Shown in pieces: positions 18,380 to 26,216 of a stretch of DNA of 27,395 nucleotides. Origin of the DNA: a virus; IMG/VR virus record IMGVR_UViG_3300031951_016915, positions 1 through 27,395 of that record, one strand, 5' to 3'. The notes under the pieces are model-generated. The model was not told the origin of the DNA, did not search any database, and saw only the letters and a program-made list of their open reading frames with translations. How positions within the stretch are numbered: the first letter of the stretch is position 1; every line of letters starts with the position of its first letter. The translations under genes were made by a program, and so were the position numbers.

Positions 18380-19381
18380 ATGAATATATTAATAACAGGA
18401 GTAGCGGGATTATTAGGCAGTCGATTAGCTGATTGGATTATTGAAAACCACCCAGAACATAAAGTAATAGGAATTGATGATTTAAGTGGTGGTTATGCTG
18501 AAAATATTAATTCTAAGGTTATATTTCATAATATAAATTTAGCCAAAGAAACAACTCAGTTAGATCAAATATTTAATTATTATAAACCAGACTATGTTTT
18601 TCATTTTGCCGCATATGCTGCTGAAGGTTTATCTCCATTTATTAGAACATATAATTACGATAATAATTTAAGAGCCACCGCCTCTATAATAAATGAATGT
18701 ATCCGTTATAATATCAAACGTTTAGTGTTTACTTCAACATTAGCAGTTTATGGTCATGGAGAAGGAGGTTTATTTGATGAAAAACAAATACCTAAACCAA
18801 TTGATCCATATGGTGTAGCTAAATTTGCTTGTGAGATGGATATTCAAATAGCAGGTGAACAACATGGTTTAGATTGGTGTATTATACGACCTCATAATGT
18901 TTATGGTGTTAAACAAAACATTTGGGACAAATATCGTAATGTGTTAGGTATATGGATGTTCCAATATATGAATGGTGAACCAATGACTATTTTTGGTGAC
19001 GGTAATCAAACCAGAGCCTTTAGTTATATAGATGATAATTTAGAACCACTTTTCAAATCAGCTATATTACCTGAGGCTTCAAAACAAATTATTAATTTAG
19101 GTGGTATTGAAGAAATTTCAATTAATGATGCTTGTTCTACATTACAAGAAGTAATTGGTGGTGGAGATATTGTTTATAAAGAAGCTAGACATGAAGTTAA
19201 ACATTCAATACCAACATGGCAAAAGTCAGTTGATATCTTAGGATATGAATATAAAACTAATTTAAAAACAGGATTAACTGAAATGTGGAATTGGGCTCAA
19301 CAACAACCTAAGCGTGAAAGATTTGTTTGGCCATCATATGAATTAGATAAAGGTATTTATAGTTTTTGGAAGACAAAATAA
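18380..19381 (+). CDS. NAD-dependent nucleotide-sugar epimerase/dehydratase (extended SDR)
   Basis: A 333-residue extended short-chain dehydrogenase/reductase acting on an NDP-sugar. The NAD-binding GVAGLLG lies at residues 7-13, followed by an acidic residue in IDDLSGGY. The active site has the Ser/Thr segment TSTLAVYG and Tyr144-x3-Lys148 in PYGVAKF. RPHNVYGVKQN and the C-terminal FGDGNQTRAFSYIDD are the NDP-sugar binding signature of the GalE/WbpP type. The product could be a C4 epimer or a dehydrated sugar; the exact reaction cannot be fixed. The stop shares one base with the next start (TAATG). Confidence 0.87.
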   Translation: MNILITGVAGLLGSRLADWIIENHPEHKVIGIDDLSGGYAENINSKVIFHNINLAKETTQLDQIFNYYKPDYVFHFAAYAAEGLSPFIRTYNYDNNLRATASIINECIRYNIKRLVFTSTLAVYGHGEGGLFDEKQIPKPIDPYGVAKFACEMDIQIAGEQHGLDWCIIRPHNVYGVKQNIWDKYRNVLGIWMFQYMNGEPMTIFGDGNQTRAFSYIDDNLEPLFKSAILPEASKQIINLGGIEEISINDACSTLQEVIGGGDIVYKEARHEVKHSIPTWQKSVDILGYEYKTNLKTGLTEMWNWAQQQPKRERFVWPSYELDKGIYSFWKTK

Positions 19382-20181
19382 TGGTTTTAAAAGATTTAGC
19401 TAATAAAGGTTGTTATACTGCTAATGGTTTTATTGAGTCATTAGATAGTTTTAATTTATTAGAAGGATATATACTTTATAATTTACCTGTTCTAAAACAA
19501 TTTAAACATATTGTTATAGTTAATACTTATAAAGAATATAGTGAAGAATTAGTTAAAATAAATACTCAACTTTGGAATGAATATTTTTCTAATGTTGATT
19601 TCATTGATTTGAAAGAAAATAGAGGTCATTCATTTGGTATAGCAGATAGTGAAAATGCTTTAATTGAACACTGTCAATCTTTAGGTTATGAGTGGATATG
19701 TAAATCATCTAATGATGTTTTATTACAAGAAAAAATATTAAATAAAGAAATAAAAGAAGCTGATTTATATTATTTTAATGGTATATCATATGAAGATTTA
19801 TACTTAAATAATTTTGATTATAAAAAGATATATGATAATCACTTCTATCCTCAAACTAATTTTTACTTTATTAGAGTAGATAAAATTGATTATTTATATG
19901 ATAAAAAATATATTGATGAAACCTATCAATATAGACTAAATATACCTAATTACAGTAATAAAATATGGGAATACATTCCTGAATGGAGTTGTGAGAATTT
20001 TTTAAAGAAATGTGTTTCTAGAAATAGGCTATCTAAAGAATATTTATTAGATTTAGATACACATAATAAATTATGTGAGACAATTAAAATGTGTAAAATT
20101 GGAGACCCATCACATAAAAATATTATGTATGAAGGAGTTTGCCATTTTCAATACCCAGAACAAAATATAATTGAAATATGA
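19381..20181 (+). CDS. Glycosyltransferase-like protein
   Basis: A 266-residue protein. An upstream TTG at 19366 would add five residues, but the ATG at 19381 forms the TAATG overlap used elsewhere in this operon and is preferred. The stretch IVIVNTYKEY, then KENRGHSFGIADSENALIEH and YEWICKSSNDVLL resembles a GT2-type nucleotide-binding core in which 'N.G' and 'D' loops bind the donor, with SSNDV in place of DxD. Its end overlaps the RGP-like gene by 4 bases. The assignment to glycosyltransferases is likely but the substrate is unknown. Confidence 0.62.
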   Translation: MVLKDLANKGCYTANGFIESLDSFNLLEGYILYNLPVLKQFKHIVIVNTYKEYSEELVKINTQLWNEYFSNVDFIDLKENRGHSFGIADSENALIEHCQSLGYEWICKSSNDVLLQEKILNKEIKEADLYYFNGISYEDLYLNNFDYKKIYDNHFYPQTNFYFIRVDKIDYLYDKKYIDETYQYRLNIPNYSNKIWEYIPEWSCENFLKKCVSRNRLSKEYLLDLDTHNKLCETIKMCKIGDPSHKNIMYEGVCHFQYPEQNIIEI

Positions 20182-21122
20182 AAAAAGTTATAGCAACAAC
20201 CACTATTAATCCACCAACAGAAGCATTTTGGAAATACGCTTCAATGCATGATTGGAGTATAATTGTAGCTGGTGATTTAAAAACTCCTCATGAGTTGTAT
20301 CAAAATATTCCTAATGTTACTTATCTTTCTCCAGAATATCAAGAAAAAGAGTATCCAATATTAAGTGAATTAATTGGATGGAGATGTATTCAACGAAGAA
20401 ATTTCGCTATTTTAGAAGCGTATAAACAAGGAGCAGATATTATAGCAATTATTGATGATGATAATGTTCCATATGATGGTTGGGGAGAAGATTTAGTGGT
20501 AGATAAATTAACAGAAGTTAATATGTTTGACACTAAAGATATTGTTTTTGATCCTATTGGTTCTTTAAAAGAACATAAAGAACTATGGCATCGTGGTTTT
20601 CCATTAGAAAAAGTACCTTTTAGAGATTATAGTGAAAAATGGACAACTTCTATTATCCCTAAAATACAAGCTATATTTTGGGATGGAGAACCAGATGTTG
20701 ATGCAGTTTGTAGAATGATATATAATCCATATTGTAAATTTGATCCTTCACAATTTCCAATCTCAAGTACTAAACCATCTCCATTTAATTCTCAAAATAC
20801 TATTATAAGTAGAAGTGTTGTTAAGGATTATTTTTTATTTCCACATATTGGAAGAATGGATGATATCTGGGCAGCGTATTATGTTCAATCTAAAGGACAC
20901 AAAGTAGTTTTTACAAAACCAGGAGTATTAAGTGATAGAAGTTTAGGTACAGCAGGTAGATATTCTATGATTGAAGATATGAAAAGAGAATATATTGGTA
21001 TGGAAAATAATACTAATTTACTTAATGATTTATCTACCAACTCAGAATTAATTGAAAAATACTTACCTAAAAAATCTTGGGAAGCATTTATTGAATGGAA
21101 AAATATAATTGAAAAAATATGA
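20178..21122 (+). CDS. GT75/RGP-like glycosyltransferase or mutase (STELLO/DUF288-like)
   Basis: A 314-residue protein with features of the reversibly glycosylated polypeptide and DUF288 group. These include an N-terminal MKKVIATTTINPPTEAFWKY, the metal/nucleotide motif IIDDDNVP (Asp93-95), the segment PFNSQNTIISR after a hydrophobic PISSTKPSP, and GRMDDIWAAYYVQ. Relatives include UDP-arabinopyranose mutases and transferases acting on UDP-sugars. It is the only member of this type in the window and overlaps an epimerase gene, so the pair could make and use the same NDP-sugar. The family call is from memory of the pattern. Confidence 0.68.
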   Translation: MKKVIATTTINPPTEAFWKYASMHDWSIIVAGDLKTPHELYQNIPNVTYLSPEYQEKEYPILSELIGWRCIQRRNFAILEAYKQGADIIAIIDDDNVPYDGWGEDLVVDKLTEVNMFDTKDIVFDPIGSLKEHKELWHRGFPLEKVPFRDYSEKWTTSIIPKIQAIFWDGEPDVDAVCRMIYNPYCKFDPSQFPISSTKPSPFNSQNTIISRSVVKDYFLFPHIGRMDDIWAAYYVQSKGHKVVFTKPGVLSDRSLGTAGRYSMIEDMKREYIGMENNTNLLNDLSTNSELIEKYLPKKSWEAFIEWKNIIEKI

Positions 21123-21997
21123 ATATATTAATTACAGGTCATAAAGGTTTTGTTGGCCAGGAGTATGTTAAATACTTTACAAAACAAGGACATAAAGTAA
21201 CTGGTATTGATATTAAAGAAGGTAATGATTGTAGAGATTTTTTTAAGAGCTGTAATGAGCAATTTGATTTAATAGTGCATTTAGCTGCTATTGTTGGTGG
21301 TAGAGATACTATCGAAAATGATCCTTTAGCTGTAGCTACTGATTTATCTATTGACGCTGAATTTTTTAATTGGGCTGTTAGGACAAAACAAAATAAAGTA
21401 ATTTATTTTAGTTCATCAGCTGCTTATCCTATTCATCTTCAAACTAAAGGAAGTACTCATAAACTAATAGAGTCAGACATTAATTTAATGGATATAAATT
21501 CACCAGATTTTACTTATGGATGGGCTAAATTATCAGGAGAATATCTAGCTCATTTTGCTCGCCAATATGGTCTTAAAGTATATGTGTTTAGACCTTTTAG
21601 TGGTTATGGTGAAACTCAAGATTTAGATTATCCATTTCCTTCTTTTATTAAAAGAGTATTAGACCAAGTGGATGAATTTGAAATTTGGGGTGATGGAACT
21701 CAAGTTAGAGATTTTATTCATATTGAAGATATAGTTGAAGCCACTATGAAAGCAGTTGAACTTGATATTGAAGGTCCTATTAATTTAGGAAGTGGAATAG
21801 CAACTTCATTTAATGATTTAGCTGAACAGATATTTGAAATAGTAGGGTGGAAGCCTAAAAATGGTATCAAGCTTAGAACAGATAAACCTGTTGGAGTAAT
21901 GTATAGATGTTCAGATAGTTCTAAAATGTTAAGTTTTTATACTCCAAAAATTAGTCTAAAAGAAGGAATTGAGAGAGCTTTAAATCAAAATAAATAA
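21119..21997 (+). CDS. NAD-dependent nucleotide-sugar epimerase/reductase (extended SDR)
   Basis: A 292-residue extended SDR. The NAD-binding GHKGFVG is at residues 7-13, with the substrate-side AAIVGGRDT. The catalytic pair is Tyr133 and Lys137 (FTYGWAKLSGE), preceded by FSSSAAYP. VFRPFSGYGETQD and the WGDGTQVRDFIHIEDI signature bind the NDP-sugar. The AAIVGG motif and overall size recall GDP-fucose synthase and related 3,5-epimerase/4-reductase enzymes, but it could equally be a 4-epimerase. It is distinct from the SDR at 18380, so two different NDP-sugar conversions are encoded. It overlaps the FkbM gene by one base (TAATG). Confidence 0.86.
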   Translation: MNILITGHKGFVGQEYVKYFTKQGHKVTGIDIKEGNDCRDFFKSCNEQFDLIVHLAAIVGGRDTIENDPLAVATDLSIDAEFFNWAVRTKQNKVIYFSSSAAYPIHLQTKGSTHKLIESDINLMDINSPDFTYGWAKLSGEYLAHFARQYGLKVYVFRPFSGYGETQDLDYPFPSFIKRVLDQVDEFEIWGDGTQVRDFIHIEDIVEATMKAVELDIEGPINLGSGIATSFNDLAEQIFEIVGWKPKNGIKLRTDKPVGVMYRCSDSSKMLSFYTPKISLKEGIERALNQNK

Positions 21998-22770
21998 TGA
22001 AAATAGCTTTTGAAATTATTGAAACACCATATGGTCATTTTTTTATAAATAGCTATGATTTAATAGGTTACTCATTAGGTAAATTAAAAGTATGGGAAAG
22101 TCATTTACTTGATTTTTACAGTAGAGTCTTAACTAAAAATGATGTTTGTGTGGATGCTGGAGCAAATTTAGGATTTCACTCAGTACAATTTGGTAGATTT
22201 AGTAAATTAGTTTACTCTTTTGAACCTCAAAAAATGGTGTTTAATAATCTTTGTGCTAATATATTATGTAATGATTTAAATGAAAACATTATTCCTTTTA
22301 GATTAGGTCTTGGAGATAAAAAAGAAATTAAACAATTATGGCCTGTTGAAAATGAAACTTGGTATGGTCATGATATAATTAATTGGGGTGGAAGAGGAAT
22401 TGATCAAACTGATTCTATTGAATATAAAGAAGAAGATCAAATTGAAGTAGTTAATTTAGATTCATTAAATATCTCAGAATGTAGTTTATATAAATTAGAT
22501 ATTCAAGGATATGAATATTTTGCTTTACTTGGATCTAAAAACTTAATAGAAAAATGTAAACCTATTATTTTATTAGAAAATTTTCCTGGTAATGAAAATG
22601 ATTCAAATGCTTTAGAATTTTTAAAAGATTTAGGATATGAGAATTATAGATATTATTCTAACAATAATGAAGATTGTATTTTAATTCACCCAAATAGCAA
22701 CAAATATAATATTAGTATTGAAACCATTAATTTACTTAAAAATAAATACGATTTAAAACAAGATTTTTAA
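21997..22770 (+). CDS. FkbM-family methyltransferase
   Basis: A 257-residue SAM-dependent methyltransferase of the FkbM type, which usually O-methylates sugars or polyketide sugars. The SAM loop is VDAGANLGFHSVQF (residues 52-65). The post-I acid is Glu76 in FEPQKM, and YKLDIQGYEYFALLG is the FkbM signature (KxDxxGxE) placed near residue 165, followed by PIILLENFPG. It starts on the last base of the previous stop. As the last methyltransferase of the cluster it probably finishes a sugar substituent. Confidence 0.88.
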   Translation: MKIAFEIIETPYGHFFINSYDLIGYSLGKLKVWESHLLDFYSRVLTKNDVCVDAGANLGFHSVQFGRFSKLVYSFEPQKMVFNNLCANILCNDLNENIIPFRLGLGDKKEIKQLWPVENETWYGHDIINWGGRGIDQTDSIEYKEEDQIEVVNLDSLNISECSLYKLDIQGYEYFALLGSKNLIEKCKPIILLENFPGNENDSNALEFLKDLGYENYRYYSNNNEDCILIHPNSNKYNISIETINLLKNKYDLKQDF

Positions 22771-22772
22771 TT

Positions 22773-23642
22773 ATGAAAATATCAGCAGTTATAGTCTCCA
22801 GAAATGATAATTATGGAGGTCATTTAAATGAAAGAGCAACTTATTGTTTAAACTCAGCAATTGATACTTATGATGAAGTATTTTATATTGACTGGAACTC
22901 AGATGAAGACAGTTTACTTGATAATATTAGAAATAATATTACTTTTAAAGGTAATTTAAGACATATTGTCATAACTCCTGAGATAGCTTCTATTCTTACT
23001 AATCATGATCCAAATGCTCAAAAATGTTGTGAAGTATTAGCTCGTAATATAGGTTTAAGAAGAGCAACAGGTGATTATTTAATTTCAACTAATATTGATA
23101 TAATTCACCCTAAACGTGATGAATTAGAAAAAATTATTAATTCATTAGATAAAAATACATTTTACACCATTAGTAGAAGACCATTAGATTGGGATACTAT
23201 TAAACAATATCATAATGGTGAGATTATTTTTAATAAATGGAAAGAACTTAGAGACTATTTAATAATTAATTCTGAAGAACGTTATTTTGAAGAATCAACT
23301 GTTAATGGAGATAATTTTAGTATAATTAATTGTTGTGGAGATTTTCAAATAGCTCCTAAACATATATGGCATGAAATTAGAGGAATGGAAGAAAGTTTGA
23401 TATACTCATTATACGCTGACACTAATGTACAGAAAAAATCTGTTATGCATGGTTTTGGATTAAAAGCAATTTACAACCCAGCTTTATTTCATATTAATCA
23501 TGGTCGTGGTGGTGGAGGATTTTTAGATGGTGTTAATAAAGTAACTAATGATCCTATGCGAGCTATCATATTACAAGGTAAAACAGAAAATGATGATACT
23601 TGGGGATTCTCAAATATAGAAATTGAATATGAAATACTTTAA
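22773..23642 (+). CDS. GT2-like glycosyltransferase
   Basis: A 289-residue protein, the last gene of the glycan cluster. It opens with MKISAVIVSRNDNYGG, the GT2 nucleotide-binding strand and loop. The segment CCEVLARNIGLRRATGDYLI followed by STNIDIIHP is the usual 'R N.G...a.Gdyll..D.D' region, with NID replacing DxD. Later NCCGDFQIAPKHIWHEIRGM resembles the acceptor/aspartate region of GT2 enzymes, and a glycine-rich NHGRGGGGFLDG loop is near residue 245. The next gene begins after a fresh promoter, so the operon probably ends here. Confidence 0.78.
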   Translation: MKISAVIVSRNDNYGGHLNERATYCLNSAIDTYDEVFYIDWNSDEDSLLDNIRNNITFKGNLRHIVITPEIASILTNHDPNAQKCCEVLARNIGLRRATGDYLISTNIDIIHPKRDELEKIINSLDKNTFYTISRRPLDWDTIKQYHNGEIIFNKWKELRDYLIINSEERYFEESTVNGDNFSIINCCGDFQIAPKHIWHEIRGMEESLIYSLYADTNVQKKSVMHGFGLKAIYNPALFHINHGRGGGGFLDGVNKVTNDPMRAIILQGKTENDDTWGFSNIEIEYEIL

Positions 23643-23656
23643 TATTTATAATAAAG

Positions 23657-23690
23657 TTTGGCTTTTTAATTCTCATTTAATATATTTACA
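23657..23690 (+). promoter_or_regulatory. Predicted promoter for the 23693 gene
   Basis: TTTGGCT (23657-23663), 17 bases, then TATATTTACA (23681-23690). The ATG follows 2 bases later. With the Bacteroidota numbering (TAnnTTTG ending near -5) transcription would start on the A of that ATG. It marks the border between the glycan operon and the small-gene region. Confidence 0.65.
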
Positions 23691-23692
23691 TC

Positions 23693-24007
23693 ATGGCAAA
23701 AACTGTAAAACAATACACACCACCCAATATTGAGTTGGTGATATATGAACAAGAACAAATAAAACTATTAAATGACTCAGTTGAATTTAAAATATTCATA
23801 TTTGAACAGGTTCTTAATGCTATTAAAGATGCTATTAAAAATAATATTAATGAAATTAAAGTATTGAATGTTACTAATTTTAGTTATTCATTAGTTATAT
23901 TTAAATCTCAATTTAAAGATATTTTGAGTAATATTCTTAAATTTTATGAGAATCAAGAAGAATACATTAAATGTAAAGAAATAAATAAATTAATTAAAAA
24001 AATATGA
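23693..24007 (+). CDS. Hypothetical protein, intact paralog of the interrupted gene at 25756
   Basis: A 104-residue protein with a central strand (NEIKVLNV) followed by two helices and the pattern FKDILSNILKFYENQEEYIKC (split across two helices), ending LIKKI. It aligns along most of its length with the interrupted gene at 25756-26061: IKVLNV with IHVISV, FKDILSNILKFYENQEEYIKC with FLDTLEKNLKIFEYHEDYEGC. Function unknown. It is the first gene after a predicted promoter and starts a run of three overlapping small genes. No cysteine cluster, signal peptide or membrane segment is seen. Confidence 0.78.
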   Translation: MAKTVKQYTPPNIELVIYEQEQIKLLNDSVEFKIFIFEQVLNAIKDAIKNNINEIKVLNVTNFSYSLVIFKSQFKDILSNILKFYENQEEYIKCKEINKLIKKI

Positions 24008-24168
24008 GATCTTATAGTTTTGCTTATTTTAATGATGAAACTAATGAGGCTATTGATACTAGACAATTCAATAACTTATTAGAAGCCATTGAGTTTTTTG
24101 CTATGGTAAAACATTTATCTATAGATGAATTTTTAAAAGTATATAAAGTTTTTGATAAAAATGGGTAA
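24004..24168 (+). CDS. Small hypothetical protein (54 aa)
   Basis: The start overlaps the previous stop (ATGA), and the end overlaps the next ATG by 8 bases (ATGGGTAA). It opens MRSYSFAYFNDETNEAID and continues as a helix (FNNLLEAIEFFAMVKHLS). The tight coupling on both sides supports a real gene. No domain is recognised. Confidence 0.68.
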   Translation: MRSYSFAYFNDETNEAIDTRQFNNLLEAIEFFAMVKHLSIDEFLKVYKVFDKNG

Positions 24169-24595
24169 TAAACAAGAATTAAATAAAATATTCAGCAATA
24201 TACTAGGTGTAGAAGTTAGTTTACAAAGCAATGAAGGTTTTGATGAGCAAATGTTTATTAGTATTATCAATAATTGGGAAAAGGCTTGGATTATGAAAAA
24301 TGAATTAATTGATAAGTATGGTATATTATTTGAAGGTTATGATACTTTATTATTTGAAGCTTTAGAATATCAAACTAGTTTATTATTTGGGAAAAGTAAA
24401 GCAGAAGTAATAGAATGGTATATATATGAAGGTAAAGATGAAAAAGGTGAATCTTATTCATTAATTGATCCTCAAACTAAAAAATCATATAAATTAAAAA
24501 ATGCTAAAGACTTATATGAATTTTTAAAAATTATAGACAACTTTCAATCTCTTAATTTTGAAAATGAAGATGATGATAATAATGATGATGAATAA
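24161..24595 (+). CDS. Hypothetical acidic-tail protein
   Basis: A 144-residue protein. An in-frame TTG at 24152 would add three residues, but the ATG at 24161 overlaps the previous stop and is preferred. The sequence is helical and aromatic-rich (FISIINNWEKAWIMKNELI, FEALEYQTSLLFGKSKAEVI), with a short strand region (SYSLIDPQTKKSYKL) and a very acidic tail (NEDDDNNDDE). Acidic tails of this kind occur in DNA-mimic and DNA-binding-partner proteins, but nothing here proves such a role. Confidence 0.72.
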   Translation: MGNKQELNKIFSNILGVEVSLQSNEGFDEQMFISIINNWEKAWIMKNELIDKYGILFEGYDTLLFEALEYQTSLLFGKSKAEVIEWYIYEGKDEKGESYSLIDPQTKKSYKLKNAKDLYEFLKIIDNFQSLNFENEDDDNNDDE

Positions 24596-24615
24596 AATAA
24601 AGGTTATAAATAGTT

Positions 24616-24945
24616 ATGTTAAATAATCAACAAATGAAACCATGTGTTAAATGCGGGAATGATATACACCCGAAGCGTTTAGAAATACTTCCAAATACAA
24701 CAACATGTGTTAATTGCTCAACAGCAGGTAAGAAAAGAGGAGTAAATGTTCAATTAGGTGAAGGTGATCATACCTATAATGAAATTGTCATTATGGAAGA
24801 AGATCAATATAAAAAATACCTTGAACTAGAACAGTCACATCGTAAAACATTAGCTGGGCAAACAGCTCTACATGAGTTTGAAACAGGTACTACTGAATCA
24901 GAATTTATAGAACCTGAAGTAGACATTCCAAATGATAGTGAATAA
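24616..24945 (+). CDS. DksA/TraR-type C4 zinc-finger protein
   Basis: A 109-residue protein with the DksA/TraR zinc-finger pattern: CVKC (Cys10, Cys13), GNDIHPKRLEILP, then CVNC (Cys31, Cys34). In DksA relatives this domain docks on RNA polymerase. Here it is N-terminal and followed by an acidic, helical C-terminal part, the reverse of the usual order, so the coiled-coil arm that enters the RNA polymerase channel is missing. A role in transcription is plausible but not shown. The start context is AATAGTTATG, like many genes in the window. Confidence 0.78.
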   Translation: MLNNQQMKPCVKCGNDIHPKRLEILPNTTTCVNCSTAGKKRGVNVQLGEGDHTYNEIVIMEEDQYKKYLELEQSHRKTLAGQTALHEFETGTTESEFIEPEVDIPNDSE

Positions 24946-24947
24946 TA

Positions 24948-25580
24948 ATGGCTAAACCAAAACCACTAAGTAAAGAAGATGTCACTCGAGCAATAAACAT
25001 GACTAAATCTAATCGAGCCGCTGCTCGTTATTTAGGTTGTAGTTATATTCATTATAAAGGATATGCTAAAATATATAAGGATGAGAATGGTGTAGATTTA
25101 TTCACTAAACATAAAAATCAGTGTGGTAAAGGTATTCCTAAATTTCTAAATAATTCTAAAAAAGAACCTAAATTACTTGACATACTTGAGGGTAGGATTG
25201 ATGCGAGTCATTTTAAACCTGAAAAAATTAAAAATCGTTTACTTAAAGAAGGTTTATTAAAAGAGGAATGTTATATATGTGGATTCCATGAACGTCGTGT
25301 AAGTGATTATAAAGTACCACTTATAATGGATTTCATTGATAGGAACAAGAAAAACTATCAAAACAGCAATATTCGTCTGTTATGTTACAATTGTTATTAT
25401 TTAAATGTAGGTGATTTGTTTACAAATAAACAGATTGAAGGCTTAGAGGACCATGTGGTAAAATATGACAGTGAGGTGGATTGGGAATTAGATGAATACC
25501 AACTTCAAAGGTTAGCTGAGTTAGGACTAACTGACCATAAAACAGATGATGATGGCTCTGAATTTATCAGTAAATGGTAA
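24948..25580 (+). CDS. HNH-fold protein with substituted catalytic residue
   Basis: A 210-residue protein. Residues 8-45 form a predicted helix-turn-helix (VTRAINMTKSNRAAARYLGC). Residues 105-155 have the zinc-finger part of an HNH nuclease: CYIC (108-111), a core reading LIMDFIDRNKKNYQNSNIRL, and CYNC (146-149). In active HNH enzymes the core reads DHIDGN; here the histidine position is Phe129 and the glycine is Arg132. DNA cleavage is therefore unlikely and the fold may serve as a DNA-binding module. The C-terminus is acidic. Such HTH-HNH proteins are common as homing endonucleases, so this may be a domesticated relic. It follows the zinc-finger gene after 2 bases. Confidence 0.75.
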   Translation: MAKPKPLSKEDVTRAINMTKSNRAAARYLGCSYIHYKGYAKIYKDENGVDLFTKHKNQCGKGIPKFLNNSKKEPKLLDILEGRIDASHFKPEKIKNRLLKEGLLKEECYICGFHERRVSDYKVPLIMDFIDRNKKNYQNSNIRLLCYNCYYLNVGDLFTNKQIEGLEDHVVKYDSEVDWELDEYQLQRLAELGLTDHKTDDDGSEFISKW

Positions 25581-25592
25581 TATTTATACCAA

Positions 25593-25751
25593 ATGGCTAA
25601 AAATAAAAAGCATATAGAAGTTATAACTGATTATGAAGAAGCTAAACGTAAACATTTAGAAAAGTTAGCTACTAAAATGCTTAAAAATGATGAGAAAAGC
25701 CAGAAACTAAAAGAAAAACAAATTAATACAAAGTTTTTAAATTTATTTTAA
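25593..25751 (+). CDS. Small basic helical protein (52 aa)
   Basis: The sequence runs MAKNKKHIEVITDYEEAKRK and continues as one long charged helix (HLEKLATKML, KSQKLKEKQI) ending KFLNLF. Lys is the most frequent residue. A TATTTATA element lies 4 bases before the ATG but has no upstream TTTGGCT box. The gene fits exactly between its neighbours. A coiled-coil or nucleic-acid-binding role is possible; the function is not recognised. Confidence 0.65.
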   Translation: MAKNKKHIEVITDYEEAKRKHLEKLATKMLKNDEKSQKLKEKQINTKFLNLF

Positions 25752-25755
25752 TGTT

Positions 25756-26061
25756 ATGAAACCATTAGAAATTACAGTTAAAGATAGTGAAGAGTTAGCT
25801 TCACTAATTGATGGAGAGTAAAGTTATGAAATAGCAAATTCATTGGTTTCAAATATTATAGAAAATTTAAATACTAAGAAAAAAAGAATTCATGTTATAA
25901 GTGTGTTTTGTGAAGAAGATCAGGCTATTTATGATCTGACACTTGAACGAAATAATTTCCTTGATACACTTGAAAAAAACTTAAAAATATTTGAGTATCA
26001 TGAAGACTATGAAGGTTGTGCTAAAATTAAAAATGCAATTTCACAACTTAATCCTTCATAA
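25756..26061 (+). pseudogene. Paralog of the 23693 gene interrupted by an in-frame stop
   Basis: Reading from the ATG at 25756 gives 21 residues (MKPLEITVKDSEELASLIDG and E) and then TAA at 25819-25821. The same frame continues without further stops to 26061, beginning SYEIANSLVSNIIENL. The downstream half matches the C-terminal half of the intact protein at 23693-24007, and LIDGE / SYEIANSLV across the stop aligns with LLNDSVEFKIFIFEQV there. This suggests one gene of about 100 codons broken by a nonsense change. The downstream part could still be made from a TTG at 25843. An ATG at 25826 has the preferred start context but runs into TAG after one codon. A sequencing error is possible. Confidence 0.7.
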
Positions 26062-26063
26062 CA

Positions 26064-26207
26064 ATGGCAAAAAAATCATCTTTAACCGCTGTAAAACAAT
26101 TTTTAGAAAAACCAAGAAAAAAGAGACCAGGTGTTCACTCAAAGAAAAAATCAAGTAAATTAAAAACATCTAAAAATTACTTGAAACGTTCAGTTGGTCA
26201 AGGTTAG
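26064..26207 (+). CDS. Small lysine-rich basic protein (47 aa)
   Basis: A 47-residue, highly basic protein starting MAKKSSLTAVKQFLEKPRKK. The rest reads RPGVHSKKKSSKLKTSKNYL and ends KRSVGQG. About a third of residues are Lys or Arg and no acidic patch balances them, so it is expected to bind nucleic acid. Short proteins with the GVHSK..SK..K.SKNY pattern look familiar from other Bacteroidota phages, but I cannot name a function. It follows the interrupted paralog by 2 bases and is followed by a hairpin and a new promoter. Confidence 0.7.
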   Translation: MAKKSSLTAVKQFLEKPRKKRPGVHSKKKSSKLKTSKNYLKRSVGQG

Positions 26208-26216
26208 AATCACTTG

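Noticed and set aside
24605-24612. TATAAATA, identical to the T4 late promoter core, before the gene at 24616
   Set aside because: Only 3 bases separate it from the ATG, it stands alone, and such A/T octamers are expected by chance here. TATATTTATA elements also read TATAAATATA on the other strand, but no minus-strand genes exist and the TTTGGCT box fixes the + orientation.
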